From the NCBI GenBank assembly GCA_030847615.1, contig JAUMIR010000005.1, positions 165,630,596 through 165,694,595 of the forward strand: a stretch of DNA of 64,000 nucleotides. The letters are read 5' to 3'. This DNA comes from Gambelia wislizenii. Lineage: Eukaryota; Chordata; Lepidosauria; Squamata; Crotaphytidae. Below are positions 1 through 9,709 of this stretch, piece after piece. The stretch's first letter is position 1. The number at the start of each line of letters is the position of its first letter. The position numbers were made by a program, and so were the translations under genes. The notes beneath the pieces are model-generated. The model ran no database searches, had not been told where the DNA came from, and worked only from the letters and a program-made list of their open reading frames with translations.

Positions 1-599
1 GTACGCTAAGTTGCACAACTTTTTTTAAAAGTTGGGAAAAGTTGCAAAAGCCTCTATTATGCTACTTTTGTGTTTTTTAGGTCCCCCCCTTCTGAATGAG
101 GCAACTTTGTGGTGTGATGTGTGGGAACTATTAGGAGACTTAGCAATTTCTTCAAGGGCTTATTTTGCCATGTAACTGAGCCCCTAGCCCATAATACAGC
201 AGAGGCTCAGATTATCAGGGTTAGTGCCATCATGAAAAATCCACCCTCTATCAGGAAAATGAGTGAACAGACTGGATGTGGGGTGTTTTTCTAGAAAAGG
301 CTTTTGGTATTTGTTGTTCTCACTTCATTAAATGAATTTTTAAGACGCTCAAGTTCTTAAATTCCTCCTGTAATTAAAACAAGCCATCATTTTTAAATCA
401 AAGATGTAATTATCTGCTATTTTCCTTGGTTTTTTTGCAGTCTTTGAGGCCGTGTTCTGGAATAGTTTCTTTCTGACACTTCTCCTGCATCTGTGGCTGG
501 CATCCCCAGAGAATGGTTGGTTGGGAGTGTGTTCTTTTACTGGTAAAGCAGAATATACAGTGATGGGGCAATATAAATAGATGATGATGACATCTCTCT
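1..599. other. No recognisable feature (AT-rich flank)
   Basis: I see no gene, RNA or clear repeat here. The right edge borders the 3' end of a minus-strand LINE. The short frame on the minus strand near 349-648 is composed of LINE 3' untranslated sequence and has no domain. Confidence 0.5.
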
Positions 600-601
600 C
601 T

Positions 602-1219
602 CTATCTCTTTGGCTTTTCTTCACAAATGAAGATTCAGGAGGACTCATCCCGCGCTTTCTGCAAGCGTGCTGATGACTGAAAAGGCCAATCCCAGATAAA
701 CAAGTCCGGTTGTAGAAAGCACAGCAGAGGGTCTCCTTGGGTGATGTTTCTGGGTTGTGATTCTTTCTGCATTCTCATTTCTCTTCAAGACTTGTTTGGC
801 GTGAGTTCTCAAATAAAGCTGCAGCATTGTGGATAGTGCGTCTCCATGCCTCCCGATGTGAGGCCAGGGTGGACCATTCTTGGTGATCAATTTGGCCGAG
901 TGTGAGATGTTCTTTGAGGGAGTCCTTGTATCGCTTTTTTGGAGCACCCCTCTTACGCTGACCCATGGCGAGTTCACCGTAGAGTACTATTTTTTTTTTT
1001 TTGGAGGCGATGGTCCTCCATCCTAGAAATGTGCCCTGCCCAGCACAGCTGTGTTCTCAATATCATGGCCTCAATGTTGGTGATCCCTGCTTGCTCAAGG
1101 ACAGCAACATTTGTCACATAGTCAGTCCAGTGTATATTTAGGATTGTGTGTATACAGCACTGATGAAAGTGTTCAAGGAGTCGTAAGTGGTGGCGATAGG
1201 TGACCCATGTTTCAGACCC
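602..1219 (-). pseudogene. LINE ORF2 C-terminal region, frameshifted
   Basis: This continues the RT fragment. A GHISRMEDH-like segment is followed by GQRKRGAPKKRYKDSLKEHL and a WSTLASHREAWRRTIHNAAA segment, both conserved in the C-terminus of this LINE family. Several frameshifts and a T-run near 990-1001 break it. The matching region at 6220-6600 is more intact and ends in a Cys/His finger. Confidence 0.8.
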
Positions 1220-2032
1220 TTAAAGGAGAATAGACAGTACAATAGCTCTATACACCTTTATTTTTGTCCTTCGCCTCAGGTTTTTATTACTCCAGACCCT
1301 TTTGTAAAGTCTTCCAAATGTGCTATATGCCTTTGCTAATCTGTGATCAATCTCTTTGTTAATCTTGGCATCTGAGGAGATGATGCTTCCCAGGAAGGTG
1401 AACTGCTGAACGGACTTAAGCACAGATTTGCCGACGGCAATGTGGGGATGGTGGTGTTCGCCCTGTGGTGCAGGCTGGTAAAGAACTTCCATTTTCTTCA
1501 GGTTGACTTCCAGCCCAAACAGCTCTGCAGCTGTTGCGAAGCAGGATGTTAGGCACTGCAGAGCTGCTTCTGTGTGGGCAACAAGGGCAGCATCATCAGC
1601 GAAGAGCAGCTCACGGACTAGATAGTTTAGAATCTTAGTGCAAGCCCTCAGTAGGCTTAAGTTAAACAAACTACCATCAATACGGTAACGTATATAGATG
1701 CTGTCTTCTTTGAGCTCTGTTGTAGCACTTTGGAGCATCATGCTGAAGAAGATTGTAAACAAAGTTGGAGCAAGAAGACATCCTAGCTTCACTCCATTAG
1801 TTATTAGAAAGGGCTCTGAAATAGCATCGCCATATCTGACTTGACCGTGCTGGCCATCGTGTAGCAAGATAATCATTTTAAGGAATTTGGGGGGACATCC
1901 TAGTCTTTCCAGGATCTGCCACAGACCTTTTGTACTCACAGTGTCGAAGGCTTTGGTGAGGTCGACAAATGTTACATAGAGACCCTTGTTCTGCTCTCTA
2001 CATTTCTCTTGCAGTATATAAAAAGCCCACAT
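1220..2032 (-). pseudogene. LINE ORF2 reverse transcriptase fragment
   Basis: A 270-codon open stretch encodes the palm of a LINE reverse transcriptase, which in a live element would make cDNA by target-primed reverse transcription. Motif A reads FVDLTKAFDTV. The following segment GVKLGCLLAPTLF corresponds to the usual GVKQGC.LSPTLF block, with the normally conserved Gln replaced by Leu. Motif C reads LLFADDAAL, so both catalytic aspartates are present. FLGSIISSDAKINKEID follows, as expected for the thumb. The N-terminal endonuclease and the first RT blocks are missing, and the frame breaks at about 1220. The open frame is only what survived truncation and is not a functional gene. Confidence 0.88.
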
Positions 2033-2040
2033 TTCTCAAA

Positions 2041-2245
2041 TGTCAAGAAACCCTGATGAGAGGAATCCTGGACTGACAAGACTCTTGGCAGTTCAGGACT
2101 TTTCCAGGCAGTTCTTCTCAAAACTTGCACATCCTTGTTTTTTTCTGTACAGAAAACAGAAATATTATTTTTTGCAAAGAAAGTGCAGTGTTGCGCCCAA
2201 AAATACCATGTGTGAATTTTATGCAGATTAAGAACTTTATCAGAC
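2041..2245. repeat. Unnamed dispersed repeat, TTTTGCA-rich
   Basis: This segment resembles 26750-26990. Both start with a CAAGAAACCCTG block, pass through a GTTYNGGACTT block and a CAGAAAACAG block, and end in T-rich and TGCAAA-rich sequence. Similar TGCAAAA/TTTTGCA-rich tracts recur elsewhere in the window. The family is not recognised. Confidence 0.45.
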
Positions 2246-3697
2246 TTTATCAGATGCTTCACTTAAAATGTTCTTTTTCTGACATTAAAAAGCCCAATTT
2301 TTATGCTGTCAAAAGAACTCTCCACTCCCCCGCACTTACCTCCTTTCCTGGCAAAGGCAGCTCCGGCAATAAAGGGGAAGTGAATGGAGCCCCATTCATT
2401 TCCTCGCTCAAAATCCCATGAGACTTTCTTGTGTGGGAAATTCAAAATTAAAAACAAAAATAAAGCATTTAAATTTTTAAAAAAGCATGCACGCACACAC
2501 ATTTTAACAGACTGAAGTAACCCAGGGAGGGTCTTAAGAAAAGCGAAACTTACCTGGATGTCATAATATCACCTGGAAGTGTTCGCACCAGACCAGCCAT
2601 TGTTGGGGTAAGTATGAGTGTTAAATGGCCTGAGGTTTTGCATGCCAGCAATGCCGGCACAAAAGCCGTAGGGGAATGAATCTATTGATGGCTTAAGCCA
2701 TCAATTAAAATGTGTGGGTTTGGGGCTGGTTTTAACTGAGAAAGCACATTGTTGTCTGATCCGTGCATCCTTTCATGGTTATGTAGCATCATTATGATGC
2801 TGTATTTTGAGTGTCTGATAAATTCCTAAGTTTTGAACTGTGGATATTCTGTGAAACCTGAACATTTTGGAATTTTTATCCTCTGGCAGGAAGAAAATTA
2901 CTGAAATTACTTGTCACTTCCTTTAAGAATAAAATTAGGGAAGCCTTAAGTTTCTAGTAGTAGAAATGTCCAGGAATCTGTGCTAAGCAAGTCCAGTGTA
3001 CATTTCACTAACATAAAGGACGTGTGGATGTTTGATAATATGACAAGACAAGTTTTCTTTACAATTGTTTTACTCTCTCGCTGAATGTCCAAGTGAATGA
3101 GTCTCTGGCAGGCCAATTAGTGTGCTCTTTTCACTTTGGGGAACAGAGAGCTTCCAAAAACTGTTGACATTTGCTAGTTTCAGGTGTGTTGACTCTAGTG
3201 TACAGATGTTGCTCATGAAAAGTTTATGCTGTTTTGAAAGCGCCCACCATCTTCCTTTCCCAGGTGAACTGCAACAAAACACAGCTTGGTACTTAAAACA
3301 GAAAAGAAAACCACAGCTAAGCTTTGGGAAGTGCCAATTATCATTCTCCTCATCCCCCTAAAATAATATTCCACCACCACCAAGGCTACTTTATACTTCC
3401 TTCCCCTAGACAATGAAACATCCAGGCCAATCTATTGTATTTAATCAAGAAGTATCACTATGACTTACATCCACATAAGTATTTGTAGGAGTGTGGCATT
3501 ATTAATGATTGTATAAGCTCTCAAATGTTTGTTGAGTGTGTGCTTTTGTGAAAGGTATCACATTTATACCAAAGAAAAATGTGTACAGACATTATTCTTG
3601 GCAGATCAGTGGTTTGCAAGCTGTTAATAAACTGTTGTTGTTGTTGTAATTTTAGGTTAGATTGTCAACAGCTGCGGTCAAGATACCTCTAATACTG
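2246..3697. other. Unassigned sequence with one 22-bp palindrome
   Basis: No coding frame here has recognisable homology. A perfect 22-bp palindrome (half-site ATTGATGGCTT) lies at 2684-2705. The moderately CpG-containing stretch at 2520-2720 could be an old DNA transposon, but I could not identify termini. Confidence 0.4.
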
Positions 3698-4429
3698 AAA
3701 TGGGCCCTTGGTATCTGCTGGTGTTTGTTTCCAGGACCCCCACAGATACCAAAATCTGTGGGTGCTCCAGTCCCGTTATATAAAATGGTGTAGTAAAATG
3801 CTGTCCATTATATAAAATGGTAAAATCAAGTTAATGATCAACACATGATATCATGAGCCAAAACACAGAAGCTGGGTTGTAATATGGGCCACTTTATTTA
3901 ATAATTTGCCTATTTATTTATTTATTGAGGTATACAGGTCATGTGGGGTGAGCTGGCACCCATGGTCGTCTCAGACACATCTCCCAGCCCCCCTGGGTGA
4001 AACACCTGAGCCTCAAGGGGGATCCCAAGCCATGGGATGCCACCCGGGTTCCGTTTACTGGAAGGCTGGGCATCCAGATGGAATTCCTCAAGCCATGTGA
4101 CTTCTACTGAGGGTTCAATCCTAGTGCCAGCATCAAGCCCAGCCCATTTCCCTGCACCCCAGCTGAAAAGAGGAGGGGGCCAGGGGTGGCAGTGACCTAA
4201 ATAGGGTATGTTCCACCCCACCTCCTCCCAGCCACAGCACGAAACACCGTGGCCAATAGCCCGCTTGTCCTTGTGTCATCATTAAAGCACCTCCCCCACC
4301 GCACTCTGCAAAGCAGCGCCAGGGGTTGTGGTCATTTTGCTCCTTGGATTATTATTTTTGGGGAATATTTTCAAGCTGTGAATGGTTGAATCCGTGGATC
4401 ATGAATCCATGGATATGGAGGGCTGACTC
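3698..4429. mobile_element. Tigger-like (pogo-type) MITE, interrupted
   Basis: Two halves match the intact element at 34347-34575. The left half (3698-3830) holds GGTTTGTTTCCAGGACCCCC-like sequence and ATACCAAAATC. The right half (4336-4429) ends ATATGGAGGGCTGACTC, a degraded terminal inverted repeat. Lining the two elements up shows about 505 bp of extra DNA in the middle. No transposase remains. Confidence 0.75.
3831..4335 (-). mobile_element. Nested non-autonomous YR-retrotransposon-like insertion
   Basis: The extra DNA inside the MITE resembles the terminal sequence at 37362-38060. Shared blocks are TGGGTGAAACACCTGAGCC, a GGATGC.ACCCGG tract, GACCTAAATAGGG and ATTAAAGCACC near the end. 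No gag, RT or recombinase is present, so this is a solo-terminus or internally deleted derivative of the Ngaro-type family seen elsewhere in the window. Orientation is inferred from the copies at 14.3 and 41.1 kb. Confidence 0.6.
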
Positions 4430-4534
4430 TAAATATTTCACACCACTTTGCTGATGTTCAGCATGCTTTCTGCAATTCTAGGGGCTAACGGTTTTTTTAA
4501 AAATTGTTTTTGTTGAACTGATTTCTTTTTCAAT

Positions 4535-4781
4535 GTGTTGTTGTCACTGCTGTTGTTATTGTTGTGGACCTTTGAGTCAGTTCCAACTTATGATGACCGT
4601 AAGGTGAACCTATCATGGAGTTTTCTTTGCAAGATTTGTTCAGAGGGAGGGTTTCCTTTGCCTTCTTTTGAGTGTGAGAGAGTGTGTTGCCCAAGGGTTT
4701 CCACAACTGAGTGGGCATTTGAACCCTGCTTTCCAAAGTCATAGTCCAACATTCAAACCACTACACCACATTGGCTTCCTG
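4535..4781 (-). mobile_element. tRNA-derived SINE (squamate type)
   Basis: Read on the minus strand, this has a pol III A box TGGTGTAGTGG (4758-4768) and a B box GCATTTGAACC complement (4715-4725). A body with CAAATCTTGCAAAGAAAAC follows, then a tail in which the familiar SINE segment GTCATAAGTTGGAACTGACT is recognisable. The same family occurs on the plus strand at 38487-38725 and 60128-60382. The exact family name is uncertain. Confidence 0.85.
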
Positions 4782-4785
4782 AAGC

Positions 4786-6020
4786 AGTGTAAACTGGGTT
4801 AATGGAATTATTAGCAGTGGCTTAGTGTTTCTCCCTTTTAAATGATTGCATTTTAACTGTGGGTTAGTAATACGTTACTGTTGTACAGTGAATTGATTTT
4901 TATTGCACAGTTTCATTCATTTGAAAAACATTGGGTCTTTTAATGAATGTGAATTACAGTCCAATTAGATTCAATTTTCAAATAATCTGTTTTTGCTGTG
5001 TAGCATTAGGATGTCACCATTCTCCACAGAATGCTCTGTGAAGTAGTCTTAATTATTTGGGGAAAATATTCTACTTGCTGGTGATCATATATTGCAATGC
5101 AAAGTAATGTACACATTTAAATGACTTTTTAATTGCATTCTACGTAACTTTAATTTGTCTAAAATAAATCATTTCATGATCCAAGTGGTCTTGTTGATTT
5201 CAGCAGGTTCTGCCAGTTCAAGCATACATTTTCAGACTCCTGTGGATTGTGTCCTTAAATTGAATATGATATAAAATTCATTGTTAATCCCACATAGAAT
5301 ACATCTCTTGAGAGCAAGACAGCAAGAATGCTTCAATATTTAGTATGTTTGAGATCCAGATTCAAGTTCCTCCACTAAGCCACTGAGTGAGTCAACTACA
5401 CACTCTCACCACTTAGCCTACCTCACAACATTGCCCCATTTATGTTTTCTTGGAAATTAATTCTATTGGTGTTAATTTTTTCCGTTGGGACTAATGCTGA
5501 ATTTGGCCCTTTGTACCATTCTATTAATACTCTGACCCTGTCTGTGTTTTCTTGGAAGTAAGTTGCAATGATGGGAATGCAATTATTCTCACCTCATTCT
5601 TTTTCTTGGAAATAAGATATATGGAAGTCAATATAATGTCTCTGCTGGGGCTAATTTTGGATTTATGCCACTGTACCATTCTAGAAATCTGACCTTGTGG
5701 GTATTTTCTTAAAAATAAGTTCTATTCATGTTGATGTAACTTCTCTGTGAACATACACAGATTGCATCTTGCTTTTAGATGGCATCTCCAAATCATTTTA
5801 TTCCAGTGAGAAAGTTGAGTTTTTGACATTTTAGTATAATTTTGTTGCTATGCTCCCCCACCCCACCCTAATGCTACCTAGTTTTTAAGTTGGCCTTTAT
5901 GGGATCTATCTATCCATCTACTTTATATATTACTGATGTGCTTGTAAGTGTATATGGCAAAATAAAGATGGATTAGCCCTTATATATTTATATTTTATAG
6001 ATGTATAGTAGTTGTATATA
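4786..6020. other. AT-rich DNA with a decayed tandem duplication
   Basis: No gene is visible. A weak direct duplication lies at 5446-5555 and 5603-5700. Both copies carry TTCTTGGAAATTAA/TAAG, then a GGGACTAAT or GGGGCTAAT block, a GTACCATTCTA block and a TCTGACC block. A further TTCTT..AAATAAG follows. Confidence 0.45.
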
Positions 6021-6023
6021 AAC

Positions 6024-6640
6024 CAAGGTCTGAAACATGGGTCACCTATCGCCACCTCTTACGACTCCTCGAATGCTTTCATCAGCGCTGTATATGCACA
6101 GTCCTAAATATACACTGGACTGCGTGATGAATGTTGCTGTCCTTGAGCAAGCAATGATCACCAGCATTGAGGCCATGATATTGAGAACACAGCTGCGCTA
6201 GGCAGGGCACATTTCTAGGATGGAGGACCATCACCTCCCAAAAATAGTACTCTATGGTGAACTCGCCACGGGTCAGCATAAGAGGGGTGCTCCAAAAAAG
6301 CGATACATGGATTCCCTGAAACAACATCTTAGGCTTGGCCAAATTGATCACCAACAATGGTCCACCCTGGCCTCACATCGGGAGGCATGGAGACGCACTA
6401 TCCACAATGCTGCAGCCTTATTTGAGAAATCACGCCGAACAAGTCTAGAAGAGAAACAACAACGCAGAAAGTATCACAACCCAGAAACATCACCCAAGAA
6501 GACCTTCTGCTGTGCTTTCTGCAACCAGACTTGTTTATCTCAGATTGGCCTTTTTAGTCATCAGTGTGCTTGCAGAAAGAGCGGGATGAGTCCTTCCTGA
6601 ATCTTCATTTGTGAAGAAAAGCCAGAGTGAGTGAGAGAGA
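6024..6640 (+). mobile_element. LINE 3' fragment, same family as 600-2037
   Basis: This plus-strand copy starts inside the ORF2 thumb/connection region (GGGTCACCTATCGCCACCTC) and ends with the same CTTCATTTGTGAAGAAAAGCC and GA-rich 3' UTR as the minus-strand copy. The much shorter length indicates stronger 5' truncation. No target-site duplication was evident by eye. Confidence 0.85.
6220..6600 (+). pseudogene. LINE ORF2 C-terminus with Cys/His finger
   Basis: An open stretch of 126 codons preserves the ORF2 C-terminus. It holds KIVLYGELATG, the basic KRGAPKKRYMDSLKQHLRL block, the WSTLASHREAWRRTI block, a basic SLEEKQQRRK block and finally a zinc-finger-like segment (CAFC ... HQCAC). In related LINEs the terminal finger is thought to bind nucleic acid. 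The natural stop follows shortly after the finger, so this fragment gives the family's true C-terminus. It has no independent start and is a remnant. Confidence 0.8.
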
Positions 6641-7133
6641 GAGAAATCAAGGTAGGCAACTGCATGAAGGACAGGGCACAAATTTCCACACACATGCCCC
6701 AATAACCAGGATGCCCCTCTTCTCACAGCAAGCTGAAATATCCAAATACCTCTGATCTTATCTGTAGTCCTTCACAAAATGGTGCCAGAAAGTCAGAAAG
6801 TGACATGACATCATTTTCAGTAACTATGTTGAGATGCGCTACAGAGGGAAAGCTACAGAGGAGGCAGAGAAGCCCTGGGAGAGTGATAGCTCATCAGCAT
6901 ACTTTTCCCCATTAGCCTTTTCTGAAGTCACTATGAGCAAAAATGAAGTCAGTGGGGAGAGATAGTAAGCTTTTGAACCAACAGATGAAGAGGTGATGCT
7001 CTGGGATAGTAGTCAGAGGCAGCAAGCTTTTGAACTTGTGGTATGTGAAGTTATATACTATATATTCCATAGATATTATAGGAAGAAAGGGAGAGAAATA
7101 ACTGCAGAGGTGTAGGCAGAAGGATCCACAGTT

Positions 7134-8010
7134 GTCTACTGCAATGTATGTGCAATGTTTCTCTTCTTGTCAGACATCCTTACCAGCTCCACCTGCAGCA
7201 AATGAAAATTGCTAGTTCTCCTGGAAGAGGAGGTAAGTGCACTAGAACTACATGTTGAATCCCTTCAGTGCATCAAAAAACAGGAGGACTTCCTAGGTAA
7301 AACACAGGGAGAATTGATCATACAGAACCAATAAGAAGAAACTGCCAAGGAAAATGAAGGGGCCTTATAACAGTGAGGAAACACCTTGGAGGACAGTCAC
7401 TCTCAGGAGCAGACTATACAGAAAGGATTCAGACCCTTTCAAACTAAGCAATTGTTTCTGGCATCTTCATGAGGTTAGCAGTGGTGAAGATGCTCAAACA
7501 GGAAACCAGCAACAAGAGATACTGCATGCCAAGGGAGGAGCTGAGGTAACCACCAGCTGCAACAAGAAGAAAAGAAAGGTGCTGGTGGTTGGGGACTCAT
7601 TGCTCAGGGTTATAGAGACACCGCTGTACCAGCCTGACATGATGAATCTGGAAGTGTGCTGTCTTCCTGGAACATACACATCCAGGATGTCACTTACAAC
7701 TTGCTAAAACTCATGAAGAAAATAGATCAGTACCCCCTTTTCATACTTGGCTATGAAGATTTATGCAGGAAGATGAAGGGGTTTGAGACACAGGTGGTAT
7801 TCTCATCTATTTTGCCAGTGAAGGACAGAGAACTACATGGGGAAATTTACATACTAAAAGTGAATTTCTGGCTATGTAGATGGTGCAAATGGGAGAGGTT
7901 TGGCTTCTAGGACCATGGTCTCCACTTCTTAGACAACTGGATACAGAAGACTTCAATATCCTTGTGGAGTTCGAGATGATAGCTCAAACATCAGCCCAAA
8001 GGCGAGCTGT
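7134..8010 (+). pseudogene. CR1 LINE ORF1 (zinc finger plus SGNH esterase) remnant
   Basis: This looks like the ORF1 of a CR1 retrotransposon. At 7134-7330 the translation gives CNVCAMF, SDILTSSTCSKCKLL and a leucine/glutamate-rich stretch. This matches the cysteine-rich finger and short coiled coil at the N-terminus of CR1 ORF1. At 7575-7690 it gives KVLVVGDSLLRVIETP then EVCCLPG, the first block of the SGNH-type esterase domain with GDS (catalytic Ser). Later come FETQVVFSSILPVKDREL and a WCKWERFGF segment near the end of the domain. At least two frameshifts are needed, and the terminal DGIHL block is not recognisable. The role in CR1 ORF1 is nucleic acid or membrane binding by analogy and is not shown here. 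Confidence 0.78.
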
Positions 8011-8029
8011 AAACATAAGAATGTGGATT

Positions 8030-8368
8030 CTAGAGGAGAAGAGAGAGCTTTCTAAGTGGCTGCTCCCACCCTTTTGAACTCCCTTTCATGGGAGGCTAGG
8101 CCTCCTCCTTGCTTTCCTTTTGCCAGCAGGCAAAAATGTTTTTTATGCAAGCAAACTTTTAATATGTAGCTGGGATTATGGAGGCATTTATGGGGTGTGT
8201 TTTTATATCTGTTTTATTTTTAATATTTTAATTTTTATATATTTTATGTAATTTTAGATTTTATATTGTGATGTTTTAATGCTTTTAAACTGTACTTTAT
8301 GTGGTATTTTGTGAGCCACCTTGGGTCCCTTCTGGGAGAAAGGCGGCATATAAATTAATTAAGATGCA
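8030..8368 (+). mobile_element. L2-type LINE 3' terminal fragment
   Basis: This contains a CTCCCTTTCATGGGAGGCTAGG block and TTTGCCAGCAGGCAAAAA. A T-rich 3' UTR follows, with GTGAGCCACCTTGGGTCCC and a GGCGGCATATAAATTAAT tail. The same GTAAGCCGCC...GGGGTATAAATAAA tail closes the L2 element at 54.4 kb, the SINE at 45.3 kb and several short fragments elsewhere. Confidence 0.7.
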
Positions 8369-8504
8369 AATAATTAAATAATAAAAGCTTAGGGAGAAAA
8401 TGAGATCCATGGAAAAACTGACAGTAAATGTATAGGTGAAAACAAACAAAGTTTCAAATGTCCGTACATCAATACACAGAGTTTGGGGGGAGGGGTGATA
8501 ATTA

Positions 8505-8715
8505 ATAATCAGATCCCATCTGATCTTAGAAGCTAAGCAGGGGCAGTACTGTTTAGTACTTGGATGAGAGACTACCAACAAATACAAAGTGCTGTAGGCT
8601 ACATTTCAAGGAAGGAATTCACATACCCACCTCTGTGTATTCCTTGCCTAAGAAAACCCTATGAAATGCATTGGGTTGCCATAAGTTGACAGGTGATTTG
8701 AAGCAACATAAGGCC
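8505..8715 (+). mobile_element. 5S rRNA-derived SINE
   Basis: The head is a decayed 5S rRNA gene. GATCCCATCTGATCTTAGAA leads into the 5S internal control region, with AAGCTAAGCAGGG (A box, about 8530-8542), TTAGTACTTGGATG and GAGAGACTACC (C box, about 8567-8577). The 3' part (CTTGCCTAAGAAAACCCTATG and TTGCCATAAGTTGACAGGTG) is the tail shared with other squamate SINEs. It is not a functional 5S gene because it is truncated and fused to a SINE tail. Confidence 0.88.
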
Positions 8716-8819
8716 TATACTATAATTATTAATTAAATCATCACTTGTTTCATTTTCCATGCAAAAACAAAGGATTTCAAAAGATCTCTTCCTTCTAAGT
8801 AAGATTTTAATGCATTTTA

Positions 8820-9030
8820 AAATGTTCTTTTTTTAAACTTGTGGGGTGAAAAATTTGTTGGCATAAAAACAAAAAGTTTGGTTTTAGAAAAAGAATTTTT
8901 TTGCAAAAAACCCCAGTTTTCTCCACAAACCTTTAATGCAAAAAAACAAGAGGGATTTGTGTGCTTGCACACATGTGCACATGTACAAATGAAGTATCCC
9001 CCATGCAATACTGAAATGTGACAAATCTCA
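8820..9030. repeat. TTTTGCA/TGCAAAA-rich dispersed tract
   Basis: An A/T-rich tract carries repeated TTTTGCAAAAAA, GCAAAAAAAC and GTGCACATG motifs. Similar tracts lie at about 2160-2200, 26820-26970, 35550-35660, 52330-52560, 54470-54490 and 59080-59220. The family is unnamed and could be a single old transposon or a low-complexity class. Confidence 0.4.
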
Positions 9031-9206
9031 CAATAGTTGCCCACTTTCTCAATAGAGTGTCTTGAAGTATTGATATCTGCCACGAATTCTGCTGGTACTG
9101 GATTTTCCCAGTTGCAAAAGGTTGGGATCCAGCAACATCCTTGCAATGCCAGAATGACTGATCTCTGCATCAAGGTGGGAAGGGTCTGTAGCCCTTGGCA
9201 ATTATA

Positions 9207-9707
9207 CAGTCGTCCCTTCACATTCGCAGGGGTTAGGTTCCCCAGACCCCCACAAATGTGAAAATTCTGCGAATAATGACTGCCCTCCCCCTCCCCTGCC
9301 AAAGTGACCATGGGGTCTCCAGAGGCCCCATAGTCGCTTTCCCCTCCCCCTCCCTTCCAAAGCCTTCACGGGGCCTCCGGAGACCCTCCGGAGGCCCCAT
9401 GGATGCCTCCCCAGCCCTCCTCCCTGCCTCCCAGGGCCTTCACGGAGCCTTCCAAGGCTCCATAAAGGCCTCCCCGGCCCCCCCCAGTCCTCCCCCTCCC
9501 ACCCAACCTCCCCCCTTCCACCCGGGGCCTTCGCGGAGCCTTCCAAGGCACCGTGAAGGCCTTCCCGGCCCTCCCCCCTCCCACCCAAGGCCTTAATGGG
9601 GCCTCCAGAGGCCCCTTGTTGCAGTTTTGGGAGGGCGGGGGGCCCTCCCAAAACCGCAAATAATCAAAACCGCAAATGCTAAGTTTGCAAATGTGGAGGG
9701 GCAACTC
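9207..9707. mobile_element. Tigger-like MITE with GC-rich core
   Basis: The left terminus is CAGTCGTCCCTTCACATTCG. The right terminus is CAAATGTGGAGGGGCAACTC, roughly its inverse complement. TA dinucleotides flank both ends (9205-9206 and 9708-9709), as expected for a TA-targeting Tc1/mariner/pogo-type element. The inside lacks the usual MITE sequence beyond the ends and is replaced by a GC-rich tandem array. Confidence 0.8.
9350..9645. repeat. GC-rich imperfect tandem array inside the MITE
   Basis: About three imperfect units of roughly 90-120 bp each contain GGCCTTC.CGG.GCCT followed by CTCC..AGGCC. Each unit ends in a C-rich spacer such as TCCCCGGCCC. Each unit is internally inverted (GGCCTTCGCGG with CCGTGAAGGCC), so the array could fold into several hairpins. 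The base composition stands out sharply from its AT-rich surroundings. Confidence 0.7.
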
Positions 9708-9709
9708 TA

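Larger units (their letters stand above)
600..2037 (-). mobile_element. 5'-truncated non-LTR retrotransposon (LINE), 3' part
   Basis: This minus-strand fragment runs from the middle of a reverse transcriptase through the end of ORF2 and a short 3' UTR rich in GA/CT. The 3' half (about 600-1200) is homologous base by base to a plus-strand fragment at 6024-6640, which shows that both derive from one family. The clade is not settled from sequence alone. The RT has FADD rather than YADD, a VDLTKAFDTV motif and a C-terminal Cys/His finger, which points to an RTE-like or related clade rather than CR1, L2 or L1. The endonuclease domain is absent, so this is a dead 5'-truncated insertion. Confidence 0.85.

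Noticed and set aside
8505..8620. A genuine 5S rRNA gene
   Set aside because: It is truncated at the 5' end, carries substitutions in the control region and is fused to a SINE tail.
9202..9704. Gly/Arg/Pro-rich open frames on both strands
   Set aside because: They result from the GC-rich tandem array inside a MITE, not from a protein-coding gene.
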